Positions 1 through 7,795 of a stretch of DNA of 24,653 nucleotides are shown piece after piece. The stretch's first letter is position 1, and each line of letters starts with the position of its first letter. The translations under genes and the position numbers were made by a program. The stretch comes from JBCCGE01 sp039029455 (GTDB lineage: Bacteria > Pseudomonadota > Gammaproteobacteria > Arenicellales > Poriferihabitantaceae), in assembly GCA_039029455.1 (NCBI GenBank), contig JBCCGE010000046.1, positions 1-24,653 of the forward strand, given 5' to 3'. Below the pieces are notes generated by a model. The model saw nothing but the letters and a program-made list of their open reading frames with translations. It was not told the origin of the DNA and did not search any database.

Positions 1-699
1 GAGACGGTTTTTGCAGAGCCAGCAGATGCCGGGTGGCGTGTTCGTTACTTTTCACCGGAATCTGAAGTTCCATTTTGTGGGCACGCGACCATTGCTCTTG
101 GCGCTGCACTTGCCCGGCAGCAGGGCGCAGGTGTTTTTGCATTGCAGCTCAATGACGCCAGAATCACTGTTGAAGGCATGACGTCAGGGGGTATTGATTC
201 AGCTGCATTGCAGTCACCAGAAACGCGCTCTCAAACCGCAGACCGTGAAACAACCAATAACGTATTGTCACTTTTTGGTTACACACACGATGATCTCGAC
301 GAAAAACTGCCGCCGGCTTTTGCGAATGCCGGTGCGAACCATTTCATTGTTGGATTGAATTCTCGAGTAGCACTCTCGTCAATGCAGTACGATTTGGACA
401 TAGGGCGAGAACTCATGAGACGCTCAGATCTTGTCACCGTCATGTTCGTGTATGCGGAGTCGTCAGATCTGTTTCACAGCAGAAATCCATTTGCTTCCGG
501 TGGGGTGTATGAAGACCCGGCAACCGGTGCTGCATCGGCAGCATTTGCAGGATACCTGAGAGATCTCGGGTGGCCTCATGGCGGTGAGATCAATATTGTA
601 CAGGGTGAGGATATGGGTATGCGCTCCCTGATTAATGTCCAGTTGAGTGACGCTGTGGGATCGAGTATTCGAGTTTCAGGAACCGTCAGGGAAATCTGA
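1..699 (+). CDS. PhzF family isomerase (5'-truncated)
   Basis: The reading frame is open from the first base, so the gene starts outside the window. The first visible residues include the family hallmarks: an ETVF segment that probably holds the catalytic Glu, then FSPESEVPFCGHATIALG around codons 18-35. The second PhzF half carries the EDPATGAASAAFAGYL motif (bases about 511-558). PhzF proteins have two diaminopimelate-epimerase-like lobes and act as cytoplasmic isomerases; most are outside phenazine pathways and have no known substrate. No phenazine genes are visible here, so the substrate is open. Only about 40 N-terminal residues should be missing, judging by the usual family length of 260-300 residues. 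An internal ATG at 142 is not the start, because the conserved motifs lie upstream of it. The next gene on this strand starts 174 bp downstream. Confidence 0.93.
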   Translation, partial: ETVFAEPADAGWRVRYFSPESEVPFCGHATIALGAALARQQGAGVFALQLNDARITVEGMTSGGIDSAALQSPETRSQTADRETTNNVLSLFGYTHDDLDEKLPPAFANAGANHFIVGLNSRVALSSMQYDLDIGRELMRRSDLVTVMFVYAESSDLFHSRNPFASGGVYEDPATGAASAAFAGYLRDLGWPHGGEINIVQGEDMGMRSLINVQLSDAVGSSIRVSGTVREI

Positions 700-873
700 A
701 AACGACTTGCAGGTCCGGCAATATACTGGTGCGAAACAATATATATGGGCCGAAGCTCAGAGACCACAAAGTCAAACCATGCTGTTCACGACGGGTACAA
801 AGTGCTTTTTGGTTGAATCGACCGTCCGGTTTCTGCTCTGGCTAGCGAGTACTTCTGCGGAATAAGAGCGATT

Positions 874-1290
874 ATGACTATGCGTGCGGCAGCATTTCTT
901 GCAATGTTTGTTTTGTCCTTTCCAATATGGTCGGATAAATCATTGCGTATTGTTGTTATTGATAGTTCGACACCCACTGAGGCGTTGCTGGATAGGCCTG
1001 GAACCTATCTCGGAGAAAGATTTCTGTTCGATGAGATGCACGCCGGTAATGTGATGGCGCGTGTCGGTGTCTGGGAAGCCGGGCCCGGCGAGCTTTCAAT
1101 CGACAACTTTCCTTTTACCGAGTATGTGCTGATGATTAGCGGTCGTGTCAAGGTTACGGAGACAGACGGCACATCCTATCAGTTTTCTGCTGGTGATACT
1201 TTTGTCATACCCAAGGGGTGGAAGGGCGTGTGGGATGTTCAGGAACGGATGAAGAAGCAGATTGTTCGTGTTGGTAATTTTGTTCAGTAA
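874..1290 (+). CDS. Small cupin protein (cupin_3 / DUF861-like)
   Basis: This is a 138-residue single-cupin protein. The core runs from about residue 45 to 130: GVWEAGPGELSID, then FTEYVLMISGRVKVTETDG, then FSAGDTFVIPKGWKGVWDV. This pattern matches the cupin_3 group, which includes (S)-ureidoglycine aminohydrolase-like domains, and is typical of small double-stranded beta-helix sugar or ureide proteins. The N-terminus (residues 4-17, AAAFLAMFVLSFPI) is hydrophobic and could be a signal peptide or an over-called start. A later start is possible, but no convincing ribosome site separates the options. The usual metal-binding His residues of larger cupins are not obvious, as is common in cupin_3 proteins. 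There is no ureide pathway gene nearby, so the substrate is unknown. Confidence 0.8.
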   Translation: MTMRAAAFLAMFVLSFPIWSDKSLRIVVIDSSTPTEALLDRPGTYLGERFLFDEMHAGNVMARVGVWEAGPGELSIDNFPFTEYVLMISGRVKVTETDGTSYQFSAGDTFVIPKGWKGVWDVQERMKKQIVRVGNFVQ

Positions 1291-1329
1291 CTCCTGACAA
1301 TCTGTGAAAGCTAACCCGCTACCAATCTA

Positions 1330-1354
1330 AGTTGCGTTTTAACCAGCCGCAACT
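1330..1354. other. 7-bp inverted repeat downstream of the cupin gene
   Basis: AGTTGCG (1330-1336) pairs with CGCAACT (1348-1354) across an 11-nt spacer. The dyad lies 40 bp past the cupin stop codon. No T-run follows, so it is at best a weak hairpin or a binding site; its role is not known. Confidence 0.35.
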
Positions 1355-1360
1355 CGCTGG

Positions 1361-1376
1361 GAGATACCGGTATCTC
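1361..1376. promoter_or_regulatory. Perfect 16-bp palindrome, candidate operator
   Basis: GAGATACCGGTATCTC is identical to its own reverse complement. It has no loop, so it suits a dimeric DNA-binding protein better than a transcript hairpin. It lies about 90 bp upstream of the start of the ABM-type gene and 70 bp after the cupin gene. No regulator gene sits next to it, and the cognate protein is unknown. Confidence 0.4.
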
Positions 1377-1466
1377 TACATACGTTGCTGATGTTGGTTT
1401 GAGATGTGAAGAAGACTTATAAACAGAGAACCTGTTTGAACCTGATTTTTTTCGAGAGGGGCTGAT

Positions 1467-1808
1467 ATGAAACTGGAAAAACTCATTATGCGTGTATTTG
1501 AGGTCCGATCAAAACCCGGAAAGTCGGCGGCTCTGAAGGAAAAGCTGGCAGCTACATCTGTCGCTGTCGTCGCAGACAAACCAGGAAACATGGGTTATTT
1601 TTTCGGTTCGGATATGTCCTCTGACGGTAATGATCTTGTTTTCGTGTCCGTTTGGAATAGCATGGAGGCGGTTAAAGCTCACTTTGGTTCCGGCTGGAAG
1701 CTATCGTTCCTGCCGCCGGGATACGAGGCGTTGATTGAACGATGTTCTGTCAGACATATTGAAATCGATGGTCGTCTGTCTGCGGCGATTGAACGCGCTC
1801 TACTGTAA
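1467..1808 (+). CDS. ABM-type (antibiotic biosynthesis monooxygenase-like) small protein
   Basis: This 113-residue protein has the dimeric alpha/beta-barrel (ABM) layout. A first strand (LIMRVFEVRSKPGK) is followed by a helix (SAALKEKLAATSVAVV), a strand (GNMGYFFGSDMSSDGNDLVFVSVWNS) and a helix (MEAVKAHFGSGW). The VFVSVWNSMEAVKAHF stretch is the usual ABM signature of a Trp strand followed by a helix. ABM proteins include cofactor-free quinone-forming monooxygenases and haem-degrading enzymes, but most are uncharacterised. A purine-rich GAGAGGGG tract about 6-13 nt before the ATG supports this start. The GFA-family gene follows 17 bp later on the same strand, so the two are probably co-transcribed. 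Confidence 0.72.
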   Translation: MKLEKLIMRVFEVRSKPGKSAALKEKLAATSVAVVADKPGNMGYFFGSDMSSDGNDLVFVSVWNSMEAVKAHFGSGWKLSFLPPGYEALIERCSVRHIEIDGRLSAAIERALL

Positions 1809-1825
1809 AACTGCGATGCAAACGA

Positions 1826-2269
1826 ATGACTGGAAAAATGAATAGACGAGGATACTGCCTGTGCCGTAACACAGCCTGGGAATTCGAGGGAGCAATTTCA
1901 TGGTCCTGCTATTGCCACTGTGATGACTGTCGACGTAATTGTGCAGCGCCGGTAGTGGCCTGGCTGGGTGTGCCAATAAACAGATTTAAGTGGATTGGTG
2001 ACACTCCGAAAACAATCGAAACGTCCAAAGGTGTGCACCGTCATTTTTGCAGGGACTGCGGTTCTCCAATGGGCTTTGAGGCAGATCACTACCCGGGCGG
2101 TATGCATGTTTATGCAGCCTCGCTGGCTGACCCGGAAAATTTTTTACCTGAATTCCACGTTAATTACCACAGTAAGTTGCCGTGGTTGGAAATTCGCGAC
2201 GACCTTCCAAAATACGACAGTACGTTACTGCATACACCTGACAATCCCGAATATGACAACAGCCAATAG
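1826..2269 (+). CDS. GFA/CENP-V family zinc-binding protein
   Basis: This 147-residue protein carries the cysteine set of the GFA (glutathione-dependent formaldehyde-activating/CENP-V) family. An N-terminal CLC pair near residue 10 is followed by CYCHCDDCRR around residues 28-37 and HFCRDCGSPMGF around residues 73-84. These residues bind structural and exchangeable zinc in characterised members. The downstream segment GGMHVYAASLADPENF and the FHVNYHSKLPWLEI region match the family C-terminus. Family members are usually called glutathione S-(hydroxymethyl) transferase-like, though for most of them this activity is unproven. It begins 17 bp after the ABM-type gene, suggesting one transcript. 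An in-frame ATG 12 bases on (1838) is an alternative start. Confidence 0.88.
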   Translation: MTGKMNRRGYCLCRNTAWEFEGAISWSCYCHCDDCRRNCAAPVVAWLGVPINRFKWIGDTPKTIETSKGVHRHFCRDCGSPMGFEADHYPGGMHVYAASLADPENFLPEFHVNYHSKLPWLEIRDDLPKYDSTLLHTPDNPEYDNSQ

Positions 2270-2581
2270 ATTCAAAAGCATTGGGTGGCAGAGCGAATCT
2301 TCTATGTATTCCGATAAAGGGTAACCAGGTGAGCGTTGACATCGAAATTATTCCGTTGTGATCGAAAATTTTGACGTCTAGCTTTGGAGCAGAGAGAATC
2401 AGAAAGTTTTGGAATCATCTCCGCTAAAAATTCTTTGTCGATTGAAAAAAGCTGTTCAGCCTAATCAGTTAGTGTCCTGAGAATCATGTTGTCGGGCTTA
2501 TGCATTTCGTATTTTCAGATTCAGGATCGAGATGGATTTATCTGCATTTACCTGCATTGATTTGATGATGGAAAAGTGACC
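2270..2581. other. 312-bp intergenic region upstream of the acyltransferase
   Basis: I see no gene, RNA or strong hairpin here. The only structure is a short direct repeat, CTGCATT twice (about 2542-2558, separated by TAC), just upstream of the acyltransferase ribosome site. The region is AT-rich towards its 3' end and probably holds the acyltransferase promoter, but no convincing -35/-10 pair stands out. Confidence 0.5.
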
Positions 2582-4552
2582 ATGGAATACCGAAACGATT
2601 TGCAAGGCTTGCGTGCAATTGCAATTATTCTGGTCGTACTGGCTCATTCAGGTTTGGGATATTTTTCAGGTGGGTTTGTCGGAGTTGACGTTTTTTTCGT
2701 TCTGTCCGGGTTTTTGATTACCGGCCTTATCTGCAGCGAAATCAAGAAAACCGGAAAGCTTAATATTGCTCGGTTCTATTCTCGTCGCCTGAGTCGGCTG
2801 TTACCTGCTCTCGGTGTGATGCTGGTTGTCACACTAATTGTTGTGTACGTGCTTTTCTCACCCAAGCAGCTCCACTCACAACTGCTCACCGGGTTATTTT
2901 CTTCAATATGGTTGAGCAACGTATTCTTTTATTTCAGGGAAGTTGATTATTTTGACGAGTATTCGAAACATGATCTGTTTCTGCACACCTGGTCGCTTGG
3001 GGTGGAGGAGCAGTTCTACCTGGTTTGGCCGTTTGCGTTGCTTTTTCTAGTGTATTTTGGAAAAAAGAATTCCAATCACAATTTGATAAACCGATCTGTT
3101 TTGCTGACTGGTCTTGCGCTCATATTTGCGTATGGTTTCTCGTTGTATCTCAGCGAGACAAATATTCGAGCAGCTTTTTACCTGATGCCTTCAAGAGTTT
3201 GGCAATTTTCACTGGGGGCATTGGTGTTTTTATTGTCGGATAACCAATCCCTTCGGTTTTTGGATCGGTACAATTTGCTGCAATCCAGAAATTGGTACTG
3301 GGTTATTTGGTCTTTAGGATTGACTCTTGTTGTTGGCAGCGCATTGCTTTTGACGCCAACAACACACTATCCGGGCGTTTGGGCTACAGTTCCATCGGTA
3401 GGTGCTGCATGCATTATATTTTCCGGTAAGCTTTTGCGCGATAACAATCCTTTGGTCCATCCGCTTTTGGTTTGGATTGGTGATCGATCGTATTCATGGT
3501 ATCTGTGGCACTGGCCTGTACTCACGATTGGTTTAATGTTTGGCTTGAGCGGTCAAGTTTTAGCAACAGCTGGACTGATAGCAATATCGTTGTTGCTGGC
3601 CATGCTGAGTTATCGTTTTGTTGAAACGCCATTTACAAAAGGTCGATGCAGAGGCTTGATACCCCGACGGGTACTGCTGTATTCGATGTGCAGTATGCTG
3701 GCTTTGTGCGCTATCTTTTTTCATGCGCGACACGATTTGGATAGAGCGATAATCGCTGATGATTTTGTAGATTACTGGCGCAGAGATTCAGCCTATATCT
3801 ATAAAATTCCTTGCGACGGCTGGTACTATCACGCAAAGGTTGATAAGTGTAATTTCGGTACTGAGGATGCGGAAAAAACGGTAGTTTTGCTTGGGGATAG
3901 CATCGGCGCCCAATGGTTTTCCATGGTGCTAAAAGCGTTTCCAAGTCCAGAGTGGCTGACCACGGTTCTTACAAAATCTGCATGCCCGATTGTTGATGAG
4001 CAAATTTATTATCAACGCGTCGGGGGCGTTTTCAGAATATGTGAAGAATGGAGAAGCAAGGTCATTCAAGAGCTGGAGGTAATCAAGCCTGATGTTATTG
4101 TTTTAGGTAGCTCCTCTAGCTACGAGTTTGGCGAGCTACAATGGACTGAGGGAAGTAGCAGGATTTTTGAACGTTTGAGTCGAGCAGCTGATTTCGTTAT
4201 TGTGTTGGCAGCAACCCCGAGACTTAATTTCGACGGACCAGCCTGTATAAATCTGCATGTTAATTTGAATGGACTGGATAACTATTCGGTAGAAAGTTGT
4301 ATGTCCGATTCAGATATAGCGCATGCATCTAAAGTTGCAGGACTGCTAACGAATGCTGCGGACCGCTACCATAACGTGCACCTGGTTGACTTAAGTGATC
4401 TGGTGTGCCCAAACCAACGTTGCTATGCGGGTGACCCTGACACCGTCGTCGTGTTTCGCGACAGCCAGCATCTGACTGATACGTTCGTTCGAACAGTGGC
4501 ACCGGAATTTCGCAATCGTCTTAGCAGGCTGGGCATCGATCTCAATCACTGA
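2582..4552 (+). CDS. Membrane O-acyltransferase (AT3) with C-terminal SGNH domain, OafA-like
   Basis: This protein of about 656 residues has a ten-helix acyltransferase-3 membrane domain (about residues 1-375) and a periplasmic SGNH esterase-like domain (about 410-650). The AT3 R-x10-H motif is intact (Arg13...His24, counting from a GTG at 2576), as are GGFVGVDVFFVLSGFLITGLI, HTWSLGVEEQFYLVWP and WLGDRSYSWYLWHWP-like segments. In the SGNH domain the Ser lies in LLGDSIGAQW (Ser442) and the catalytic pair in DSQHLTD (Asp629, His632). Such AT3-SGNH proteins acetylate O-antigen, exopolysaccharide or peptidoglycan sugars across the inner membrane. The ATG at 2582, preceded by GGAAA 7 nt upstream, is preferred to the GTG at 2576. 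It stands alone, with no polysaccharide cluster nearby, so the glycan target is unknown. Confidence 0.95.
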   Translation: MEYRNDLQGLRAIAIILVVLAHSGLGYFSGGFVGVDVFFVLSGFLITGLICSEIKKTGKLNIARFYSRRLSRLLPALGVMLVVTLIVVYVLFSPKQLHSQLLTGLFSSIWLSNVFFYFREVDYFDEYSKHDLFLHTWSLGVEEQFYLVWPFALLFLVYFGKKNSNHNLINRSVLLTGLALIFAYGFSLYLSETNIRAAFYLMPSRVWQFSLGALVFLLSDNQSLRFLDRYNLLQSRNWYWVIWSLGLTLVVGSALLLTPTTHYPGVWATVPSVGAACIIFSGKLLRDNNPLVHPLLVWIGDRSYSWYLWHWPVLTIGLMFGLSGQVLATAGLIAISLLLAMLSYRFVETPFTKGRCRGLIPRRVLLYSMCSMLALCAIFFHARHDLDRAIIADDFVDYWRRDSAYIYKIPCDGWYYHAKVDKCNFGTEDAEKTVVLLGDSIGAQWFSMVLKAFPSPEWLTTVLTKSACPIVDEQIYYQRVGGVFRICEEWRSKVIQELEVIKPDVIVLGSSSSYEFGELQWTEGSSRIFERLSRAADFVIVLAATPRLNFDGPACINLHVNLNGLDNYSVESCMSDSDIAHASKVAGLLTNAADRYHNVHLVDLSDLVCPNQRCYAGDPDTVVVFRDSQHLTDTFVRTVAPEFRNRLSRLGIDLNH

Positions 4553-4570
4553 AACTGGTCGCAACAGGTC

Positions 4571-5212
4571 TTATCTTTTTACATAATTCCTGCGTGATTC
4601 CAGCCCCCGAATAATTACGTCCAGTCCGTAGTCAAATTCCTGATCCGGGTCAACGTTAGTAATTTCTTCAATTAATGTAAGAGTGTTGGGGAAGTGCCCC
4701 CGACTGAGACTATCGTCAAGTTCCGTTCGCATCTCCGGCGTAAATGGCGAAATCCAGTCGGTGAGTTCCCAGTCGCAAAAATTTTCCGTAAAAGCCATAA
4801 GCAACCTTGCCGCGCGAGCGGTTTCTTTCCTGTCGAATCCACCGTGCATTAGCGCGCCGTAGAGTGCTTCAAAAATTCGGTGTTCCCCGGCAACCCACTC
4901 TTCAAATGTGTCAAAGACCTGGATGACCCCCGGATGCTGATGTGCAAGCTGACGAAATCCGGCACAAATCAGCTTTACGTCGTCCTGCCACAAGGTATGA
5001 GATTGCGGCAGTTCACATTGGTTTACGACATGTTCAACCACTTTGTACATCAAAGCGGCTCGGCTGGGGATGTGGTAGTAAATCGCCATTGGATCGACAC
5101 CGAAACTGGCAGCCAGCTTTCTCATACTAAATTTCTTGTGCCCCTCAAGATCCAGCATTTTGATCGATCGCTCGACGATACGTTCTGCGCTTAAATTGTT
5201 TCTTTTCCCCAC
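4571..5212 (-). CDS. TetR/AcrR family transcriptional regulator
   Basis: This 213-residue protein begins with a TetR helix-turn-helix domain (about residues 8-55): ERIVERSIKMLDLEGHKKFSMRKLAASFG followed by VDPMAIYYHIPSRAALM, the recognition-helix region. The C-terminal part resembles the ligand/dimerisation domain of the TetR_C type, ending with a MAFTENFCDWEL helix region and acidic helices. It is transcribed away from the amine oxidase gene. Two near-identical 15-bp palindromes occupy the 78-bp gap between the two starts, so it most likely represses both itself and the amine oxidase, being released by an amine or related ligand. The ligand is an inference. It converges on the acyltransferase gene with only 18 bp between the stop codons. 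Confidence 0.94.
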   Translation of the reverse strand: MGKRNNLSAERIVERSIKMLDLEGHKKFSMRKLAASFGVDPMAIYYHIPSRAALMYKVVEHVVNQCELPQSHTLWQDDVKLICAGFRQLAHQHPGVIQVFDTFEEWVAGEHRIFEALYGALMHGGFDRKETARAARLLMAFTENFCDWELTDWISPFTPEMRTELDDSLSRGHFPNTLTLIEEITNVDPDQEFDYGLDVIIRGLESRRNYVKR

Positions 5213-5226
5213 TTTCTCGCCAGCAG

Positions 5227-5255
5227 TTGTTTTCCTCTACACCGTAGAGTAACAT
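5227..5255 (+). promoter_or_regulatory. Candidate sigma-70 promoter for the amine oxidase
   Basis: TTGTTT (5227-5232) and TAACAT (5250-5255) are separated by 17 bp. The first operator palindrome fills the spacer and the second lies just past the -10, over the expected start of transcription. This placement suits repression by the divergent TetR protein. The -35 is a modest match, so the assignment is tentative. Confidence 0.45.
5235..5249. promoter_or_regulatory. TetR-type operator O1 (15-bp inverted repeat)
   Basis: CTCTAC-ACC-GTAGAG is a perfect 6-bp inverted repeat with a 3-bp centre. It shares the core TCTAC-N3-GTAGA with a second copy whose centre is 24 bp away. It lies between the divergent TetR and amine oxidase genes. 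Confidence 0.8.
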
Positions 5256-5258
5256 GTA

Positions 5259-5273
5259 TTCTACAGTGTAGAA
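5259..5273. promoter_or_regulatory. TetR-type operator O2 (15-bp inverted repeat)
   Basis: TTCTAC-AGT-GTAGAA is a perfect 6-bp inverted repeat with the same core as O1. It ends 17 bp before the amine oxidase start codon. Paired copies 24 bp apart, about two helical turns, suggest cooperative binding by two regulator dimers. Confidence 0.8.
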
Positions 5274-5290
5274 ATAGTAGGTGTTGCAGT

Positions 5291-6790
5291 ATGGAAAAAA
5301 TCTATAAACGTCCCGTTACAGATACAGGTCGACGGCGGTTGCTTAAAGCCGGCGCAGGTTTAATCGCTGGTTTGCAGACTCATGCCGGACTGGCTGACAC
5401 TCAGACCGCTGCTTCAAAAGGCGATTTCGATGTGATCATCGTAGGTGCTGGAGTGGCCGGGATGTATTGCGCAAAGCAGCTTATTGAAAAGGGGTACCAG
5501 GTGGTGGTGCTGGAGGCGACAGGTCGCCATGGTGGCCGGGTATTCAGCCAGACCCTCGGGCAGACCCGCATCGAGATGGGGGCTGAGGAGCACTACCTCA
5601 GACGAAATAACCCTGTATACGACGCGGTAACCGGCGCTCTTGGCAAGGAGGTATACGTCCGCACGTACACCGGGGACACGCTGATCTCTATGGATGGCGG
5701 CAAGACCTGCTGGGAAGAAAAGGGTGACTGCTCTGCGGATGCTGATTTTCGGAATTATCAGAAATACTGGGCGCACTACGGCAACCCGGCGAAACAAAAG
5801 GATTTCAGTACGACCATGGCCGAGGAAGTAGAGCGGCGATATGGCGTAACGGCCGATCATCGGGCTTATCACCTCTACGACAGCGGCATCGCCGGGTCGA
5901 TATACGGCGCATCACTGGATCGAATTGGTGCGGCCAGTCTGGCGGCCCAGGACTGGAAGTGGACGCTCTCTGAAAGTATTCGGGTAATGAAAACAAGAGA
6001 TCTGGGGTACTCGGATATTCTGGATCAGGTTTGGTGGAACGATATTTTGGGTAGTGTGCTGTTGAATCGCCCTGTGGCTGAAATTGATTTTAGCAGTGAT
6101 GTGGTAACGGTTCGGGATACGCTGGGTGACACCTTCAGAGCACACAAAGTTGTTGTGACCGCATCCATCGGTGTGCTGCAAAGTGAATCAATTGCATTCA
6201 GACCGGCGCTCCCGGAGTCTACCCGTCACGCCTATCGCAACATAGGGATGGGGCGAGGCATGAAGGTTGCATTGAGATTTAATGAGCAGTTTTGGGATTC
6301 AAAGATGACGTATTTCATCACTGAAGGCCTCTCCTCTAGTGGATGGGTACCCAGCAGCTACAAGGAAGGCAGCAATGACCACATCATCATGTGTTACCCA
6401 ATGGGCAACAACGCGCAGGTGATGACAGACATGGCGTCATCTGCGGCGGACGGTGACGAACGCATCATCAAGGAGATGCTGAGTGATCTCGACTTGTTAT
6501 TTGATGGACAGGCCGGCCGGACATACATCGACGGTATCGTTCAGGACTGGACATCAGCCCCGTATATTCAGGGCAGCTATTCGTATCCTATGCTGGACAC
6601 GTATGCCGGTTCGAAGAGTCTGAGACAGCGTCTTGCTGAACCGGTGAGAGATCGCGTGTTTTTTGCCGGAGAGGGTACCAGTCACCGCAATCCGTCCTGT
6701 GTCCCGGGAGCTCTTCAGGAGGGAGCGCGTGCGGCGAAACGAATTGATGAGTTTCTGGAAGGTGTTTCCAGACCGCCCGCTGTGGCATGA
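5291..6790 (+). CDS. Tat-exported flavin monoamine oxidase family protein
   Basis: This 499-residue protein opens with a twin-arginine signal (Arg14-Arg15 in GRRRLLK, then AGAGLIAGLQ), implying export of the folded FAD enzyme to the periplasm. The FAD-binding fold follows: VIIVGAGVAGMYCAKQL at about residues 48-64, then VVVLEATGRHGGRVFS. The C-terminal flavin motif RVFFAGEGTSHRN and a PSCVPGALQEGARAA helix lie near residues 454-483. The family (amino_oxidase) covers L-amino-acid, tryptophan, tyramine and polyamine oxidases that make an aldehyde or keto acid, ammonia and hydrogen peroxide. The substrate cannot be read from sequence. It is controlled by the adjacent TetR gene through two operators in its promoter. 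The PhyH-like gene follows after about 95 bp and may be part of the same transcript. Confidence 0.92.
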   Translation: MEKIYKRPVTDTGRRRLLKAGAGLIAGLQTHAGLADTQTAASKGDFDVIIVGAGVAGMYCAKQLIEKGYQVVVLEATGRHGGRVFSQTLGQTRIEMGAEEHYLRRNNPVYDAVTGALGKEVYVRTYTGDTLISMDGGKTCWEEKGDCSADADFRNYQKYWAHYGNPAKQKDFSTTMAEEVERRYGVTADHRAYHLYDSGIAGSIYGASLDRIGAASLAAQDWKWTLSESIRVMKTRDLGYSDILDQVWWNDILGSVLLNRPVAEIDFSSDVVTVRDTLGDTFRAHKVVVTASIGVLQSESIAFRPALPESTRHAYRNIGMGRGMKVALRFNEQFWDSKMTYFITEGLSSSGWVPSSYKEGSNDHIIMCYPMGNNAQVMTDMASSAADGDERIIKEMLSDLDLLFDGQAGRTYIDGIVQDWTSAPYIQGSYSYPMLDTYAGSKSLRQRLAEPVRDRVFFAGEGTSHRNPSCVPGALQEGARAAKRIDEFLEGVSRPPAVA

Positions 6791-6884
6791 GGCGCACAAC
6801 TCTGCTTTCGTAAAGACCTTGTGACTGGCGTCGGCGCTAAAAATCGGAGATGATCAGTAATGGTTCGAAATTTCTGTGCGCATC

Positions 6885-7742
6885 ATGAATCAAAAACCAC
6901 TGTTGCCGATATCAGCTGATCAGGTCGCGTCCTATCAGAAAGACGGCGTTTTAATGCTGTCCGGTTTATTTGATCCCGAATGGATCGATACGTTGTCTCG
7001 GGGTCTGAAGCGAAATCTCGATGCCCCCTCAAAACGTGCGCGAGTCTGGGATCGGGACGAAGAGGGTCGGACAATGTTCTGGGACAGTCAGGCCTGGCAG
7101 GGCAATACCGACTATGAACGATTTGTTTACCATTCCCCAGCGGCCGAAATAGCAGGCCGTCTCATGGGTGCGTCAACAATCAATTTTTATTTTGATGCCG
7201 TATTTGTGCGCTCACCCGGCAGCCAGTTTTCAACACCGTGGCACCAGGATGAACCGTACTGGTCAATAGAAGGGTTCGATACCTGCACCATCTGGATGCC
7301 ATTGGTCAGCGTTCGGCGTGAAAACGCTCTTGCATTCGTGCCAGGTTCGCATCGTGCGGGTTTTGTGTTTGATCAATACAACTTTGGGGCGCTAAATCCG
7401 GATGGGAAGACTGATGTTGATCAGGTGAATTTTAATGCGATTGCGGATTCAACAGTTCCCGATATTGATGCAGACCCGGAACGCTATGGAGTGATAAGTT
7501 GGGACATGGAGCCCGGAGACTGTGTAGTCTTTAACAGTCGCATTCTTCACGGCGGATCGGGAAAGCTGCCGGTCGATCGCGGATTGAGCGTGTTTACGTC
7601 GAAATGGCTTGGGGATGATGTTCGCATCAAATTTCGGACCTGCGGAATGGATCCCGATCACAGCGAGATCATGACTCAGCATGGTCTAAAGCCGGGAGAC
7701 CGACCCGGCACGGACCTTTATCCTGAAGTTTGGTCACAATAG
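6885..7742 (+). CDS. Phytanoyl-CoA dioxygenase (PhyH) family protein
   Basis: This protein of about 285 residues has the iron/2-oxoglutarate dioxygenase triad: HxD in PWHQDEPYW (His120, Asp122 counted from this ATG) and a distal His222 in SRILHGGSG. Arg232 in DRGLSVF is in the right place to bind 2-oxoglutarate. The ALAFVPGSHR segment is characteristic of PhyH proteins. Bacterial PhyH enzymes hydroxylate many small substrates, including ectoine, phosphonates and acyl-CoAs; no ectoine or phosphonate gene is near, so the substrate is unknown. The ATG at 6885 is chosen over an in-frame GTG at 6876; neither has a clear ribosome site. It sits between the amine oxidase and a TauE/SafE permease, suggesting a small catabolic unit. 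Confidence 0.9.
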   Translation: MNQKPLLPISADQVASYQKDGVLMLSGLFDPEWIDTLSRGLKRNLDAPSKRARVWDRDEEGRTMFWDSQAWQGNTDYERFVYHSPAAEIAGRLMGASTINFYFDAVFVRSPGSQFSTPWHQDEPYWSIEGFDTCTIWMPLVSVRRENALAFVPGSHRAGFVFDQYNFGALNPDGKTDVDQVNFNAIADSTVPDIDADPERYGVISWDMEPGDCVVFNSRILHGGSGKLPVDRGLSVFTSKWLGDDVRIKFRTCGMDPDHSEIMTQHGLKPGDRPGTDLYPEVWSQ

Positions 7743-7795
7743 CTGAAGAGACCTTTCGCAGTACCCCTCGGAAGCACGCCTGATGGATAACACCG

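Noticed and set aside
1..699. Phenazine biosynthesis locus, suggested by the PhzF homologue
   Set aside because: No other phz genes are visible; PhzF-like proteins are widespread without phenazine production.
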